56,949 nucleotides of DNA from an uncultured Enterobacteriaceae bacterium (GCA_945271245.1 CALYPF010000003.1:1-56949); one strand, 5' to 3'. Shown: positions 23,923-32,480, counted from the first letter of the stretch. The notes: generated by a model not told the origin, from the sequence alone. Numbers and translations: made by a program.

Positions 23923-25024
23923 GCAACGCCTGACGCTGCGTATCGGGGGCCGGTCGCACGACGACTGGGAGCGCTTTGAGGTGGATTCCGACCTGCTGAC
24001 CCCTGCGGGTGGCTGGCAGTTGTCGGTCGGCACCGCTGAACCGGTGCTGCCCTCTAATGTGGAGGCCGGAGCCAGAGCCGAGCTTCGCTACGGCGACAGC
24101 ACCATCATGACCGGCATGATTGATGAGCTGAGTCACGACGTGAGCCGTGGCCAGCACTGGCTTGAGCTGAACGGGCGCGACGCAGCGGCGGTACTGGTGG
24201 ACTGTTCGGCCCCCATTTTTACCGCACAGGAAATGACGCTACAGGAGGTTGTCGCCCAGGTGATTAAGCCACTGGGCGTGACCGCCATCCGTATACAGGC
24301 TGAGAATCCCGGCAGCGTGAAGAAAGTCAGCATCGAGCCGGGCGACAGTGCGTGGGATGCGCTGAAGCGCGTCGCTGAGATGAGCGGCCTGTGGCCGTGG
24401 ATGGCCCCGGACGGCACGCTGATTATCGGCGGGCCAGACTACAGCGCCGCGCCGGTGGACACGCTCATCATGCACCGTAACGGGCAGGACAATAACCTGC
24501 TCAGGCTGGGCAAGCGTACCGATATGAGTGGGCGTTACTCTCAGACCACGGTACTGGCGCAGGGCCACGGCACCGGGCATGAAGACGGAAAGGCCAACCG
24601 CAAATGCACGGTGAAAGACACCACCATGACGCTCTACCGCCCGCGCATCGTGGTGGAGGGTGACTCACAGAGCGATGAAGAAGTGCAGTTCCGCGCCCGC
24701 AAGCTGCAGGCAGATGCCAGGCTGAACGGTTTTGCTCTGTCGGCCACCCTGCGTGGCTTCACTACCGCGAACGGCACGCTGTGGGCACCGGGCCAGCGGG
24801 TTTACGTCAAAAGCGACGTTCACGGGCTGGATGACGTTTACTTCATTATGCGGCGGACCTTCCGTGGCGGACGTGGCCAGCGGCAGGAAACCTCGCTACT
24901 GCTGCGTGAGGACGGTATCTGGCTGCCGGATGCATATCCGAAGTCCGGCCATCGCAAGGGACACCGGCGCGGCAAAAAAGACAAGGGGCTGTGGACAACA
25001 TGGGAGCAGGTCGACAATGCCTGA
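23906..25024 (+). CDS. Baseplate hub protein (Mu P, gp44-like)
   Basis: A 372-residue baseplate hub of the Mu P / P2 D class. The opening LTLRIGGRSHDDWERFEVD, the central DSAWDALKRVAEMSGLWPW and the WAPGQRVYVKSDV stretch fit the family. Start 23906 is chosen because GGGAG lies nine bases upstream; ATG at 23897 is the alternative. It forms the ring to which the spike attaches. Overlaps the gp45-like gene by 8 bases. Confidence 0.9.
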   Translation: MPGQDEQRLTLRIGGRSHDDWERFEVDSDLLTPAGGWQLSVGTAEPVLPSNVEAGARAELRYGDSTIMTGMIDELSHDVSRGQHWLELNGRDAAAVLVDCSAPIFTAQEMTLQEVVAQVIKPLGVTAIRIQAENPGSVKKVSIEPGDSAWDALKRVAEMSGLWPWMAPDGTLIIGGPDYSAAPVDTLIMHRNGQDNNLLRLGKRTDMSGRYSQTTVLAQGHGTGHEDGKANRKCTVKDTTMTLYRPRIVVEGDSQSDEEVQFRARKLQADARLNGFALSATLRGFTTANGTLWAPGQRVYVKSDVHGLDDVYFIMRRTFRGGRGQRQETSLLLREDGIWLPDAYPKSGHRKGHRRGKKDKGLWTTWEQVDNA

Positions 25025-25679
25025 TTTTTCTGGACTGGTGGATAAACGCATCCGTAAGGCGCTCAGCGGCATACGTCTGGCCTTTCGTGGCGTGCTGACC
25101 CGTATCACCACCACGGGGGGCGTACAGACCGCGCAGGTGGCCGGACTGGCCCCTGAGGGGCTGGAAGGCATTGAGATGTTCCAGCAGTACGGTTTCACTA
25201 CCGTACCGCCAGAGGGTGCGATGGCGATTGTGCTGCCGCTGGGCGGACGAACCAGTCACGGGATCGTGATTGCCACCGAACACAGCAGCTACCGTCTGCA
25301 GGGGCTGGAATCCGGTGAGGTGGCCATCTATACCGATGAAGGAGCCAGCATCGTCCTGAAGCGTAACCGCATCATTGCTGTCACCTGCGACGACTGGGAG
25401 CTGAACTGCAAGCGCATGAAGGTTAACGCCTCGGAGTCTGTAGCGTTCACCACGCCGGAGCTGAGTACCTCGGAGAAGCTGACCGCACAGGGGCTTATCA
25501 GCGGCAACGGCGGTATGGCCATTAAAGGCGGTGACGGTGGCGTGACGGCCTCGTTTGAGGGTAATATCAGCCATACGGGCGGCACCATCACCTCGGTTGC
25601 GGTCACCATCAACGGTGTGCAGATTGGGACGCATATCCACGACACCCCGGATGGCCCGTCAGGTAAACCACGCAACTAG
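25017..25679 (+). CDS. Baseplate spike protein (Mu gp45-like)
   Basis: A 220-residue protein of the Mu gp45 family, the trimeric membrane-piercing spike. An N-terminal OB-like region (about 15-100) is followed by a beta-helical, repetitive C-terminus rich in Ser/Thr/Gly (VTASFEGNISHTGG). It ends with GTHIHDTPDG, an HxH metal-binding tip (H-I-H) as in Mu and P2 spikes. Start 25017 overlaps the hub gene; the longer in-frame ORF is a shadow of that gene. Last gene before the third late promoter. Confidence 0.9.
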   Translation: MPDFSGLVDKRIRKALSGIRLAFRGVLTRITTTGGVQTAQVAGLAPEGLEGIEMFQQYGFTTVPPEGAMAIVLPLGGRTSHGIVIATEHSSYRLQGLESGEVAIYTDEGASIVLKRNRIIAVTCDDWELNCKRMKVNASESVAFTTPELSTSEKLTAQGLISGNGGMAIKGGDGGVTASFEGNISHTGGTITSVAVTINGVQIGTHIHDTPDGPSGKPRN

Positions 25680-25687
25680 GATTTTTG

Positions 25688-25707
25688 CCGGGGCAGCATC
25701 GCCCCGG
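25688..25707 (+). terminator. Hairpin at the end of the second late operon (no T tract)
   Basis: Perfect 7-bp GC stem CCGGGGC / GCCCCGG with a six-base loop, nine bases after the gp45-like stop. It lacks a T run, so it may be a partial terminator or RNA-stabilising hairpin, not a full intrinsic terminator. Confidence 0.55.
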
Positions 25708-25713
25708 ACTTAG

Positions 25714-25760
25714 CCGCTTCACCCCCGTACCTTCCTGCCTTACCGCCCCTGCGGCATTCT
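25714..25760 (+). promoter_or_regulatory. Late promoter PP-like, activator motif plus -10
   Basis: Motif CCGCTTCACCCCCGTA (25714-25729), 25 bases, then CATTCT (25755-25760), matching the layout at 6094 and 14171. The predicted start (about 25767) would be at the ATG of the gp46-like gene, so the first cistron may be leaderless or the actual start slightly upstream. In Mu the PP promoter lies two genes earlier, before P. Confidence 0.7.
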
Positions 25761-25767
25761 GCCCGCT

Positions 25768-26118
25768 ATGGACGCCTATATCGATCACACCACCGGCGAT
25801 TACACCGGAAAACGCTGTACCGACCTGCATAACGCGGTCTGGCTGCGTCTGCGCATCCGCAAGGGCACATACTGGGCTGACCCGCAGATGGGGTCTCGCC
25901 TGCACGAACTGGCCCGCGCGAAGGATACGCCGCAGACCCGCACGCTGGCCCGCCAGTATGCCGAACAGGCGCTGCAGCCACTGATTGATGACAAAAGGGC
26001 AACCGCTGTGAATGTGGACGTCTCCTCGCCGGAAACCGGCTGGCTGTGGCTTTCCATCACGGTCACCAGCGCGGGCGGGGATGTGCTGACCTTCCGCCAT
26101 CCGGTCAAAGTGGTTTAA
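25768..26118 (+). CDS. Baseplate wedge protein (Mu W, gp46-like)
   Basis: A 116-residue protein of the phage GP46 family (similar in fold to T4 gp25). The pattern starts with a turn D-x-x-T-G-D-Y, then LRIRKGTYWADPQMGSRLHEL at about residues 27-47. It joins the sheath to the baseplate. No ribosome binding site is seen before the ATG, consistent with a transcript starting very near it. Confidence 0.88.
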   Translation: MDAYIDHTTGDYTGKRCTDLHNAVWLRLRIRKGTYWADPQMGSRLHELARAKDTPQTRTLARQYAEQALQPLIDDKRATAVNVDVSSPETGWLWLSITVTSAGGDVLTFRHPVKVV

Positions 26119-26128
26119 ACGGGGAATT

Positions 26129-27199
26129 ATGGCTCGCAGCGTACCGGCACTCGCCGACATTACTCAACAACAGCTACGGGATATCCGCAACCAGCTCCCG
26201 GATGCGGACGTCTCCGGTGACAGTGATTACGCCATCCGGGCGAACGCCGTCTCCGGCGTGGCGCAGGGTCTGTACAACGACCAGAGCTGGATACTGCGCC
26301 AGATATTTCCCGACACCGCCGATCATGACTGGCTGGTAATGCACGCCCGCTCACGTGGTCTTTCCCCTAAACCCGCCAGCGCGGCAAGCGGTCAGGTCAC
26401 GCTCACCGGCTCTGCGGGCCTGAAGGTGGCCAGCGGTCTGCAGTTCCGTCCGCGCGGCGGCAATGTCCTGTACCAGACCACGGCAGAGGCCACGCTCAGC
26501 GATAAAGGCACCGTAACCGTGAGCGCCAGCGCCATAACTCCAGGCGTCGTGGGCAATCTCAGCGACAACACCATCGCCACGCTACTCAGTGCGCCGCAGG
26601 GCATCGACAGCGCGGTAACGATAAAAACCATGCGCGGTGGGACAGATGCCGAGAGTGATACCTCATTGCTTTCGCGTCTGCTGGAGCTGATGCGCCGCCC
26701 GCCAGCCGGGGGCAACAAATACGACTACCGCCGCTGGGGGATGGAGGTCAGCGGCGTATCGGAAGCTTACGTCTACCCCCTGCGCCGGGGCTATGGCACG
26801 GTTGACGTGGTGATTACCGCCAGCGGCGGTCTGCCGTCCGACGAGACACTCAAGGCGGTACAGACCCATATCGACGAACAGCGCCCGGTGACGGCAAAAG
26901 ACACGCTGGTGATGGCCCCGGAGCCGGTGAGTACCGATATTTCTGTGAAAGTCAGCCTCGACGGGCTTTCGTTTGATGAGGCCAGGTCGCAGATAACCCA
27001 GGTGCTGACGGACTACTTCAGCCGTCTGGCTCCGGGGGAGATTGCGGTCAGAACCCAGATGGGAGCGCTTATCTCTAATATCACCGGCGTGGTGGATTTC
27101 GAGCTGGTGACGCCGACAGGCAACATTGTGCCGGTAGTGAGCGATAAAACCGTGCAGTGGATACGCCCAGGCACCATCACCGTGGACGAGCTGAAATGA
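26129..27199 (+). CDS. Baseplate J-like protein (Mu gp47)
   Basis: A 356-residue baseplate wedge protein of the baseplate J family. Recognisable are the N-terminal LRDIRNQLPDAD region, the LVMHARSRGLSPKPAS stretch (about residues 71-86) and the RPPAGGNKYDYRRWGMEVSGV motif (about 190-210). It follows gp46 as in Mu and P2 (gpJ). Its stop overlaps the next ATG. Confidence 0.92.
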   Translation: MARSVPALADITQQQLRDIRNQLPDADVSGDSDYAIRANAVSGVAQGLYNDQSWILRQIFPDTADHDWLVMHARSRGLSPKPASAASGQVTLTGSAGLKVASGLQFRPRGGNVLYQTTAEATLSDKGTVTVSASAITPGVVGNLSDNTIATLLSAPQGIDSAVTIKTMRGGTDAESDTSLLSRLLELMRRPPAGGNKYDYRRWGMEVSGVSEAYVYPLRRGYGTVDVVITASGGLPSDETLKAVQTHIDEQRPVTAKDTLVMAPEPVSTDISVKVSLDGLSFDEARSQITQVLTDYFSRLAPGEIAVRTQMGALISNITGVVDFELVTPTGNIVPVVSDKTVQWIRPGTITVDELK

Positions 27200-27777
27200 C
27201 CGGGAACGACTACCGCGAGCTGCTGTACCTGCTGCTGCCAGATGGATATGCACGCGATGGAAAGCGGCTGAACGCAGAGCTGCAGGCTGAGGGTAATACG
27301 CTGGCCAGCGTCGAGCGCAGCGCTCAGGACGTGCTGAACGGCGTGACACCCTTTACCGCTGTGGCACTGCTGTCGGACTGGGAGCGCGTGCTGGGTCTGT
27401 CTGTCAGCAACGGCATGACCATTCAGGCCCGCCGCCAGCAGATTATGGCGAAGCTGAACGAAACCGGGGGGCTGAGCCGCAGCTACTTTATCCGCCTGGC
27501 GAAGTCGCTGGGCTATGACGTCACCATCGACGAACCGGAACCATTCCGCTGTGGCCGTAACCGCTGCGGGGACAGACTCTGGATACCGGAAATTGTCTGG
27601 GTCTGGATCGTGAATATTAAGGACGGTCAGGTGCCGGTATACCGCTTCCGTTGCGGCAGCTCGGCCACGGGTGAGCGCCTGATGTCATTTGGCCAGAATA
27701 TGCTGGAGAGCATATTCCGCGATTTAAAACCTGCTCACACGCAGGTTGTATTTAATTACGTGGAGAATAAGACGTAA
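27196..27777 (+). CDS. Baseplate/tail protein (Mu gp48-like, YmfQ/DUF2313)
   Basis: A 193-residue protein of the Mu gp48/YmfQ family. Typical parts are [17 protein letters not shown] at the start and [22 protein letters not shown] (in the part from about residue 75). It connects the baseplate to fibres. Start 27196 is chosen for the ATGA overlap with gp47. The base composition becomes more AT-rich near its end (from about 27700), at the border of the fibre module. Confidence 0.9.
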   Translation: MTGNDYRELLYLLLPDGYARDGKRLNAELQAEGNTLASVERSAQDVLNGVTPFTAVALLSDWERVLGLSVSNGMTIQARRQQIMAKLNETGGLSRSYFIRLAKSLGYDVTIDEPEPFRCGRNRCGDRLWIPEIVWVWIVNIKDGQVPVYRFRCGSSATGERLMSFGQNMLESIFRDLKPAHTQVVFNYVENKT

Positions 27778-28709
27778 TGAAAGATATTATTGAGCCGGTC
27801 GATACCGACGACGGATTATTTCACGATGGCGACCCGTCAACCGGCGCGGAAGGCACCATCGTTTACGCCAAAATAATGAATGCGCTTCAGGGCGGCATTA
27901 TTGATATTCAGACCGAGAATAAAAATATTCTGGCTGAAGCGCAAATGACGCCTGACCCGTCGAAGAATAACCAGCTGCTGACGGCTATTAAGGCTATCGC
28001 CACGGCAATTGCAGTCGCTGCAACGGCTACAGCGGTTCCTGTTGGCACCCCTCTGGCGTGGCCATCCACTACGCCACCTGATGGCTATACAATCATGCAG
28101 GGGCAGACCTTCGACACCACGAAATATCCTAGACTGGCAAAAGCCTATCCCTCCGGTAAATTGCCTGACATGCGGGGACAAACGATCAAAGGAGCACCTG
28201 ATGGACGCGCTCTTTTAAGCCAGGAAATGGATGGTATTAAGTCACACACCCATACAGGTACTGCCACAGCAACTAATTTGGGAGCCAAAACGACTTCATC
28301 ATATGATTATGGTTCCCCTACAACAAGCTCATTTGATTACGGCTCAAAGCAAACAACCGGTTTTGATTATGGAAATAAAACTACCGATGCGCAGGGGCAG
28401 CATGCTCACACTATTGATGGAAGAAATGCGACGGGAAGGGAAACACTACTTACGTTCATAGGTTCAATTGGCGGGATATATGTAACTAAAAATACTACTG
28501 CAGCAGGAAACCATGCTCACAACGTTTATATTGGTGCTCATGATCACTGGGTGGGTATTGGTGCTCACACACATACAGTATCTATAGGTGCTCATAATCA
28601 TACGATTGATCTTGGTAGCCACACTCACGAACTTTCAATTAATGCATCAGGTAACACCGAGAACACCGTGAAAAATATTGCGTTTAACTATATTGTGAGG
28701 CTTGCATAA
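27777..28709 (+). CDS. Tail fibre protein with collar domain and HxH repeats
   Basis: A 310-residue fibre. Residues about 80-150 form the tail collar domain ([17 protein letters not shown], then [15 protein letters not shown]). The C-terminal 150 residues are repetitive: DYG units (three copies near 177-200) then repeated H-x-H units (HTH, HAH, HDH, HTH, HNH, HTH) that in T4 gp37 and lambda Stf bind metal ions along the fibre axis. Much more AT-rich than the preceding baseplate genes. It would bind the host surface; no Gin-type invertase or second fibre is seen nearby. Confidence 0.88.
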   Translation: MKDIIEPVDTDDGLFHDGDPSTGAEGTIVYAKIMNALQGGIIDIQTENKNILAEAQMTPDPSKNNQLLTAIKAIATAIAVAATATAVPVGTPLAWPSTTPPDGYTIMQGQTFDTTKYPRLAKAYPSGKLPDMRGQTIKGAPDGRALLSQEMDGIKSHTHTGTATATNLGAKTTSSYDYGSPTTSSFDYGSKQTTGFDYGNKTTDAQGQHAHTIDGRNATGRETLLTFIGSIGGIYVTKNTTAAGNHAHNVYIGAHDHWVGIGAHTHTVSIGAHNHTIDLGSHTHELSINASGNTENTVKNIAFNYIVRLA

Positions 28710-29284
28710 TGTCTTTTGAAATGTCTGATGAAGCAAAAACTATCAAAGTATTTAATCTCCGTGCAGATACCAATGAATTTATTGGTTCCGGTGATGCCTA
28801 CATTCCACCTCATACGGGGCTACCAGCTAACTGTACAACTATTGCTCCCCCGTGCATCTTAGATGGTCAGGTTGCGGTATTTGATGAAACCAAGCAATCT
28901 TGGTCGCTGATTGAAGACCATAGAGGAGAAATTGTTTACAGTATTGAAACCGGTATGGAAATTTACGTTTCGGAAATTGGTAAATTGCCAGCAAACGTAG
29001 TTAGCGTAGCCCCTTCTGGCAAATATGATAAATGGGATGGAAATAAGTGGGTTAAAGATAAAGATGCCGAAAAATCAGCAGAGATTTCGGAGGCAGACTC
29101 GAAAAAATTAGACTTACTTAACACAGCATCTGCAACAATTTCTATGCTGCAGGATGCTGTTGATCTTGAAATGGATACCGATGATGAGCAAGCGCGGTTG
29201 GTTAGCTGGAAAAAATACCGTGTACTACTTCACCGTATCGATACCAGCGCTGCCCCAGATATTAACTGGCCGGAGTGCCCGTAG
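28709..29284 (+). CDS. Tail fibre assembly protein
   Basis: A 191-residue fibre assembly chaperone of the lambda Tfa / Mu U type. Typical is the C-terminal [20 protein letters not shown]-like stretch ending in WPECP. The ATG overlaps the fibre stop, and AT-rich composition matches the fibre, so the pair moved as a module. The last 23 bases overlap the convergent acyltransferase gene. Confidence 0.92.
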   Translation: MSFEMSDEAKTIKVFNLRADTNEFIGSGDAYIPPHTGLPANCTTIAPPCILDGQVAVFDETKQSWSLIEDHRGEIVYSIETGMEIYVSEIGKLPANVVSVAPSGKYDKWDGNKWVKDKDAEKSAEISEADSKKLDLLNTASATISMLQDAVDLEMDTDDEQARLVSWKKYRVLLHRIDTSAAPDINWPECP

Positions 29285-30380
29285 TAATTCCCTGCGATGA
29301 ATGGGATGAGCTTAAGTGAAACGCTTTACGAAGTTTAAGCGTCAGCCTCGTTTCTATGTAATGGTAAGATAAATTGGCCACTATAATCGAAACAGCAATC
29401 AATATTACAAACCCCGGCACACTATGCATTATGCCGGGAAACAACTTTTCAACCTTACCAGAAATGAAGCTAGCCAATGGATTATGAATCAAATATAACG
29501 AGAATGAAATATTCCCCAGTGTGATTAAACATTTAGGGAAAAACAGTGTAACCACATTGCTATATAATGCGAATGTCAAAACGAGAACGGAAAAAGCAAT
29601 ACCCGATAAGAGGTTGTAGGCAGTTAACTCTCTTGTATATATGGCCATTCCGATAGCAGTAGCTATTAAAATGGGCACTGATGCAGATTTACCTTCAACG
29701 TAATGACTTGCTTTTTTATACACGAACCCAGCAAGTGCGCCGAATCCAAACTCCAGAATGATAGGGTTTGTCAAGAACTTTGCAAAAACTGAATCAAATG
29801 CATATCCCTTTGCTGACAGGGTAAATTCACCTTTGAGGTAGTATACAACCACAACCGGAAGAGCGAACCAAAAGGCAAGCGCAATAAGACGAGGTTTGAT
29901 GAGCAAGCACAGTGAAAAAGCCATATAGAAATAGATTTCATAATTTAGCGTCCATCGAACATTGTACATACCGGAGCTATCAATATAGAGGGGAGCTGGA
30001 TTCTGCAAATATGGTCTGAAAGTTAACGCACTGATTAAATTATCGACTTTATCAGCATAGTGAAATGTGCTCATTGCTCCGCCCGTCAAGAATGCAACAA
30101 GTAGAATCAAGTAATACATAGGTACTATGCGTATCAGGCGATTAACTATGAAGTTGGCACTGGTTTTTAAACCGTATCCCTTGCCGTCTGTAACGTAGAC
30201 CATGATAAATCCACTTATTACAAAAAACAGGTCAACACCTATTCCCCCCCAGCCGAAAAGCGAGTCAGGGACAGTCCGGTCAGCACCATCTGGCACAAGA
30301 TAAAAACGATAATGGAACAGCACGACCGCCAGGGCTGCTAAACCACGTAGTATCTGAATCGACTCAATTTTATTTTTCAT
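29262..30380 (-). CDS. Acyltransferase 3 family membrane protein (moron)
   Basis: An acyltransferase-3 family integral membrane enzyme of about 372 residues and ten hydrophobic segments. The catalytic-region pattern starts [19 protein letters not shown] with the H of FHY, followed by a G[13 protein letters not shown] stretch. Phage members of this family O-acetylate lipopolysaccharide and change serotype or block superinfection; that role is inference. ATG at 30380 is preferred over 30398. It is AT-rich and opposite in direction to the tail operon, so it has its own promoter in the gap 30399-30657. Confidence 0.9.
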   Translation of the reverse strand: MKNKIESIQILRGLAALAVVLFHYRFYLVPDGADRTVPDSLFGWGGIGVDLFFVISGFIMVYVTDGKGYGLKTSANFIVNRLIRIVPMYYLILLVAFLTGGAMSTFHYADKVDNLISALTFRPYLQNPAPLYIDSSGMYNVRWTLNYEIYFYMAFSLCLLIKPRLIALAFWFALPVVVVYYLKGEFTLSAKGYAFDSVFAKFLTNPIILEFGFGALAGFVYKKASHYVEGKSASVPILIATAIGMAIYTRELTAYNLLSGIAFSVLVLTFALYSNVVTLFFPKCLITLGNISFSLYLIHNPLASFISGKVEKLFPGIMHSVPGFVILIAVSIIVANLSYHYIETRLTLKLRKAFHLSSSHSSQGITTGTPAS

Positions 30381-30604
30381 TGCACCTACATACCCCACTA
30401 ACTTCTATCGCATTGATTTTAATAATAAATGCTGATATTCAATCGCCACTTAGAAGGATTTTACAGGATTAGTACGCTCTGAGAATCAACAATTCTCATA
30501 TTTTCGACCTGCCGATGACAAACCTATTCAAAGCAAACTCGCTCTATCTGCTACAAGTTCGTGACTGCATTAAATGCTTACCCCCTCTTAGCATTGGCTT
30601 GAGC

Positions 30605-30645
30605 GATCAATTATCAAAGATTGATCGACACAACAGATCAATTAT
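30605..30645 (+). promoter_or_regulatory. Triple GATC operator-like region before the methyltransferase
   Basis: GATC occurs at 30605, 30623 and 30636, within 35 bases. A perfect 8-bp inverted repeat, CGATCAAT (30604-30611) / ATTGATCG (30620-30627), is followed by a third half-site GATCAAT in direct orientation with the first (GATCAATTAT twice, 30605 and 30636). It lies 13-53 bases before the methyltransferase ATG and between divergent genes. Confidence 0.65.
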
Positions 30646-30657
30646 TGGAAAACAACT

Positions 30658-31443
30658 ATGAAATCAACCATCTTTCCTTCTGTCGGTGGCAAGCGAAAAC
30701 TGGCTAAACATCTCTTACCTATGTTCCCCGCGCATACCTGCTATGTTGAGCCGTTCTGTGGTGGTGCCGCGCTTTTTTTCATGAAGGAAGCTTCAAGGGC
30801 TGAGGTGCTGAACGATATCAATAGCGATATCGTTAATCTTTACCGGGTTATCCAGAATCACCTGGAAGAGTTTATAAAGCAGTTTAAATGGGCTTTAACC
30901 AGCCGAGAAATATTCCAGTGGCTCAAGGATACTCCCCCTGAAACGCTGACTGATATACAGCGAGCGGCCAGATTTTATTATCTACAGAAATTATCTTTCG
31001 GGGCCAAGGTCGAGGGACGAACATTTGGCACCAGCTCTACAGGCCCCTCGAAGTTAAACCTGTTACGGCTGGAAGAAACGCTGTCAGAGGCCTGGCTGCG
31101 TCTGCATCGGGTAACAATAGAGCATTTGGACTGGAAAACATGCATAACCCGTTACGACAGGCCAGACACGCTGTTTTACCTTGACCCGCCGTACTGGCAA
31201 ACGCAGGGTTACGGCGTACCGTTCGGGCTTGAAGAGTATGCCGCGATGGCGGAACTGGCACGCAGATGCCAAGGGAAGATGATTGTCTCAGTTAACGATC
31301 ACCCGGACATGCGCCGGGTGTTTGAGGGGCTGGAGATGATAGCGGTTAATACAACATACTCAGTAGGCAGTAATAACGGCCATAAGGCGTCTGAGCTGGT
31401 GATATGCAACTTCATACCTGAGATTGATGCATCGAGGCTTTAA
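30658..31443 (+). CDS. DNA adenine methyltransferase (D12 class)
   Basis: A 261-residue N6-adenine methyltransferase of the Dam/D12 class. The SAM-binding motif is EPFCGGAALF at about residues 31-40 and the catalytic motif DPPY lies near residue 175. Phages use such enzymes to protect DNA from restriction or to mimic host Dam. Specificity cannot be read, although Dam-like GATC is the most common in this class. It occupies the right-end position that mom has in Mu. Confidence 0.93.
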   Translation: MKSTIFPSVGGKRKLAKHLLPMFPAHTCYVEPFCGGAALFFMKEASRAEVLNDINSDIVNLYRVIQNHLEEFIKQFKWALTSREIFQWLKDTPPETLTDIQRAARFYYLQKLSFGAKVEGRTFGTSSTGPSKLNLLRLEETLSEAWLRLHRVTIEHLDWKTCITRYDRPDTLFYLDPPYWQTQGYGVPFGLEEYAAMAELARRCQGKMIVSVNDHPDMRRVFEGLEMIAVNTTYSVGSNNGHKASELVICNFIPEIDASRL

Positions 31444-31648
31444 ACCCTTCTGAAAGGCACCACAGGCCGTTACTTTCGACGACTACATCAAATACCGCCA
31501 TTTGCTCAAGTATGAAGCGGATGGCGTGTTTCCGTTGTCCAGTCATGTAGGCGATGGCCTGTAGGGTCAGTGAGGCCTTCTGACCGAAAGCTGAGATAAC
31601 GTCATACGCATCGTCAGTCATGGTCTGGCGAATCTGATAAAAGTTCAT
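31412..31648 (-). CDS. Small winged-helix-like phage protein
   Basis: A 78-residue protein convergent with the methyltransferase (32-base overlap). ATG at 31648 is preceded by AAGGAATTGACC; an in-frame TTG six bases upstream is less likely. The sequence reads as helix, helix-turn-helix (SLTLQAIAYMTGQRKHAIRF) and a two-strand wing (VVVESNGLWCL), suggesting a DNA-binding regulator. No named family recognised. Confidence 0.6.
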   Translation of the reverse strand: MNFYQIRQTMTDDAYDVISAFGQKASLTLQAIAYMTGQRKHAIRFILEQMAVFDVVVESNGLWCLSEGFKASMHQSQV

Positions 31649-31677
31649 GGTCAATTCCTTCTAAGCGACTAAGAAAC

Positions 31678-31701
31678 CTACAGGCCTGTAGTGCGACGCA
31701 C
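31678..31701. repeat. Tandem dyads upstream of the small winged-helix gene
   Basis: A perfect 14-bp palindrome CTACAGGCCTGTAG (31678-31691) is directly followed by GTGCG-A-CGCAC (31691-31701). They lie 30-53 bases upstream of the minus-strand ATG at 31648, a natural place for an operator bound by a dimer. Confidence 0.6.
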
Positions 31702-31788
31702 ACTAACTCGGTGGGATCTGACAGTCCAGTGGAAGGAAACATGGAAGGTTAGAGATGGTTTTATCGGTTGAAAGTTGCGCTGGTTTGG

Positions 31789-31855
31789 AAGGTATTTGAT
31801 ATGCGCCGGAGGGGTATCAACGCGAATCAAATACCCTTCAAATCAGTATCAAACA
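31789..31855. repeat. Prophage right end with putative transposase-binding repeats
   Basis: The segment holds GGTATTTGAT (31790-31799) and its inverse ATCAAATACC (31826-31835), plus GGTATCAACG and AGTATCAAACA. The last ends in CA at 31854-31855. Mu-type ends carry several transposase-binding sites close to a CA terminus. The following base starts an exporter reading frame. The exact sites are inferred. Confidence 0.65.
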
Positions 31856-32351
31856 ATTTTCGCGGCTACAGGATACCGGGCAGATATTTATCGCTGAGCA
31901 TGATATTTATCGCTGCGATCCCGGTGGATTACCGACGGTTATTGCCTGCATTTTGCAGGAAGACCGCCTGTTACACGGTTCGCTGCGTGACAACATCTGC
32001 GGTTTTCGCCGTCCCGTCGATGAAGAGTGGCTCACGGCCTGCGCCCGTTCGGCTAACGTGCATGATGAAATTATGCGTTTGCCCATGGGCTACGATACCC
32101 CGGTAGGCGCACTGGGTGACGGACTTTCCGGTGGCCAAAAACAGCGTATTTTTATCGCCAGAGCGCTGTATCGCCGCCCCGGTATTCTATTTATGGACGA
32201 GGCCACCAGCCATTTGGATGAAACGAATGAGCGCCTGATAAACCAGGCCATCGCCGGGCTGAATATCACGCGTATTATTATCGCCCATCGGCCCTCCACG
32301 CTCGCTTCCGCCCAGCGGGTTATTACGCTACCCGCGCCCGGCACCCTATAA
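31856..32351 (+). pseudogene. C-terminal fragment of a CvaB/MchF-like peptide exporter
   Basis: From 31857 to the stop at 32351 the frame is open and encodes about 164 residues of an ABC ATPase: Q-loop region ACILQEDRLLHGSLRDNI, signature LSGGQKQR, Walker B ILFMDEATSHLD and H-loop IIIAHRPS. It resembles the ATPase end of colicin V/microcin exporters. Walker A and the membrane and peptidase domains are missing because the prophage lies directly upstream. It is the insertion target and should continue at the prophage's left end. Confidence 0.85.
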
Positions 32352-32440
32352 TGCGCCTGAGCGGCGACGCGGGTTTACTCCCGACGCGCCCGACGCTACA
32401 ATTTGCGCCCTCATGCCGTCGTCGTCCACGCGGTAATATG

Positions 32441-32480
32441 CCGCTCCATCAGGTGGAGCGGTTCTGACCTGTCCTCAGAA
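32441..32480 (+). promoter_or_regulatory. Two tandem hairpins in the trhP leader
   Basis: CCGCTCCA / TGGAGCGG (32441-32448, 32454-32461) and TTCTGA / TCAGAA (32462-32467, 32475-32480), both perfect, directly abutting and ending ten bases before the trhP ATG. No T run follows. They may affect RNA stability or initiation. Confidence 0.55.

Larger units (their letters stand above)
49..31855. mobile_element. Mu-like transposable prophage, right part
   Basis: The genes follow the Mu order from the B target-capture ATPase through Mor, lysis, terminase, portal, F, G, I/Z, T, sheath, tube, tape measure, hub, baseplate and fibre. The left end, repressor and transposase A are missing because an IS end lies at 1-48. 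The right end is placed at 31855 because a cluster of GTATCAA-type repeats ends there in CA, and an exporter reading frame starts directly after it. Mu-type phages have TG...CA termini and make a 5-bp target duplication; the second copy of ATTTT (31856-31860) would lie outside the window. Confidence 0.93.

Noticed and set aside
27777-29290. Search for an invertible G-type segment with gix sites and Gin
   Set aside because: Only one fibre/chaperone pair is present and no invertase gene or 26-bp recombination site was noticed.
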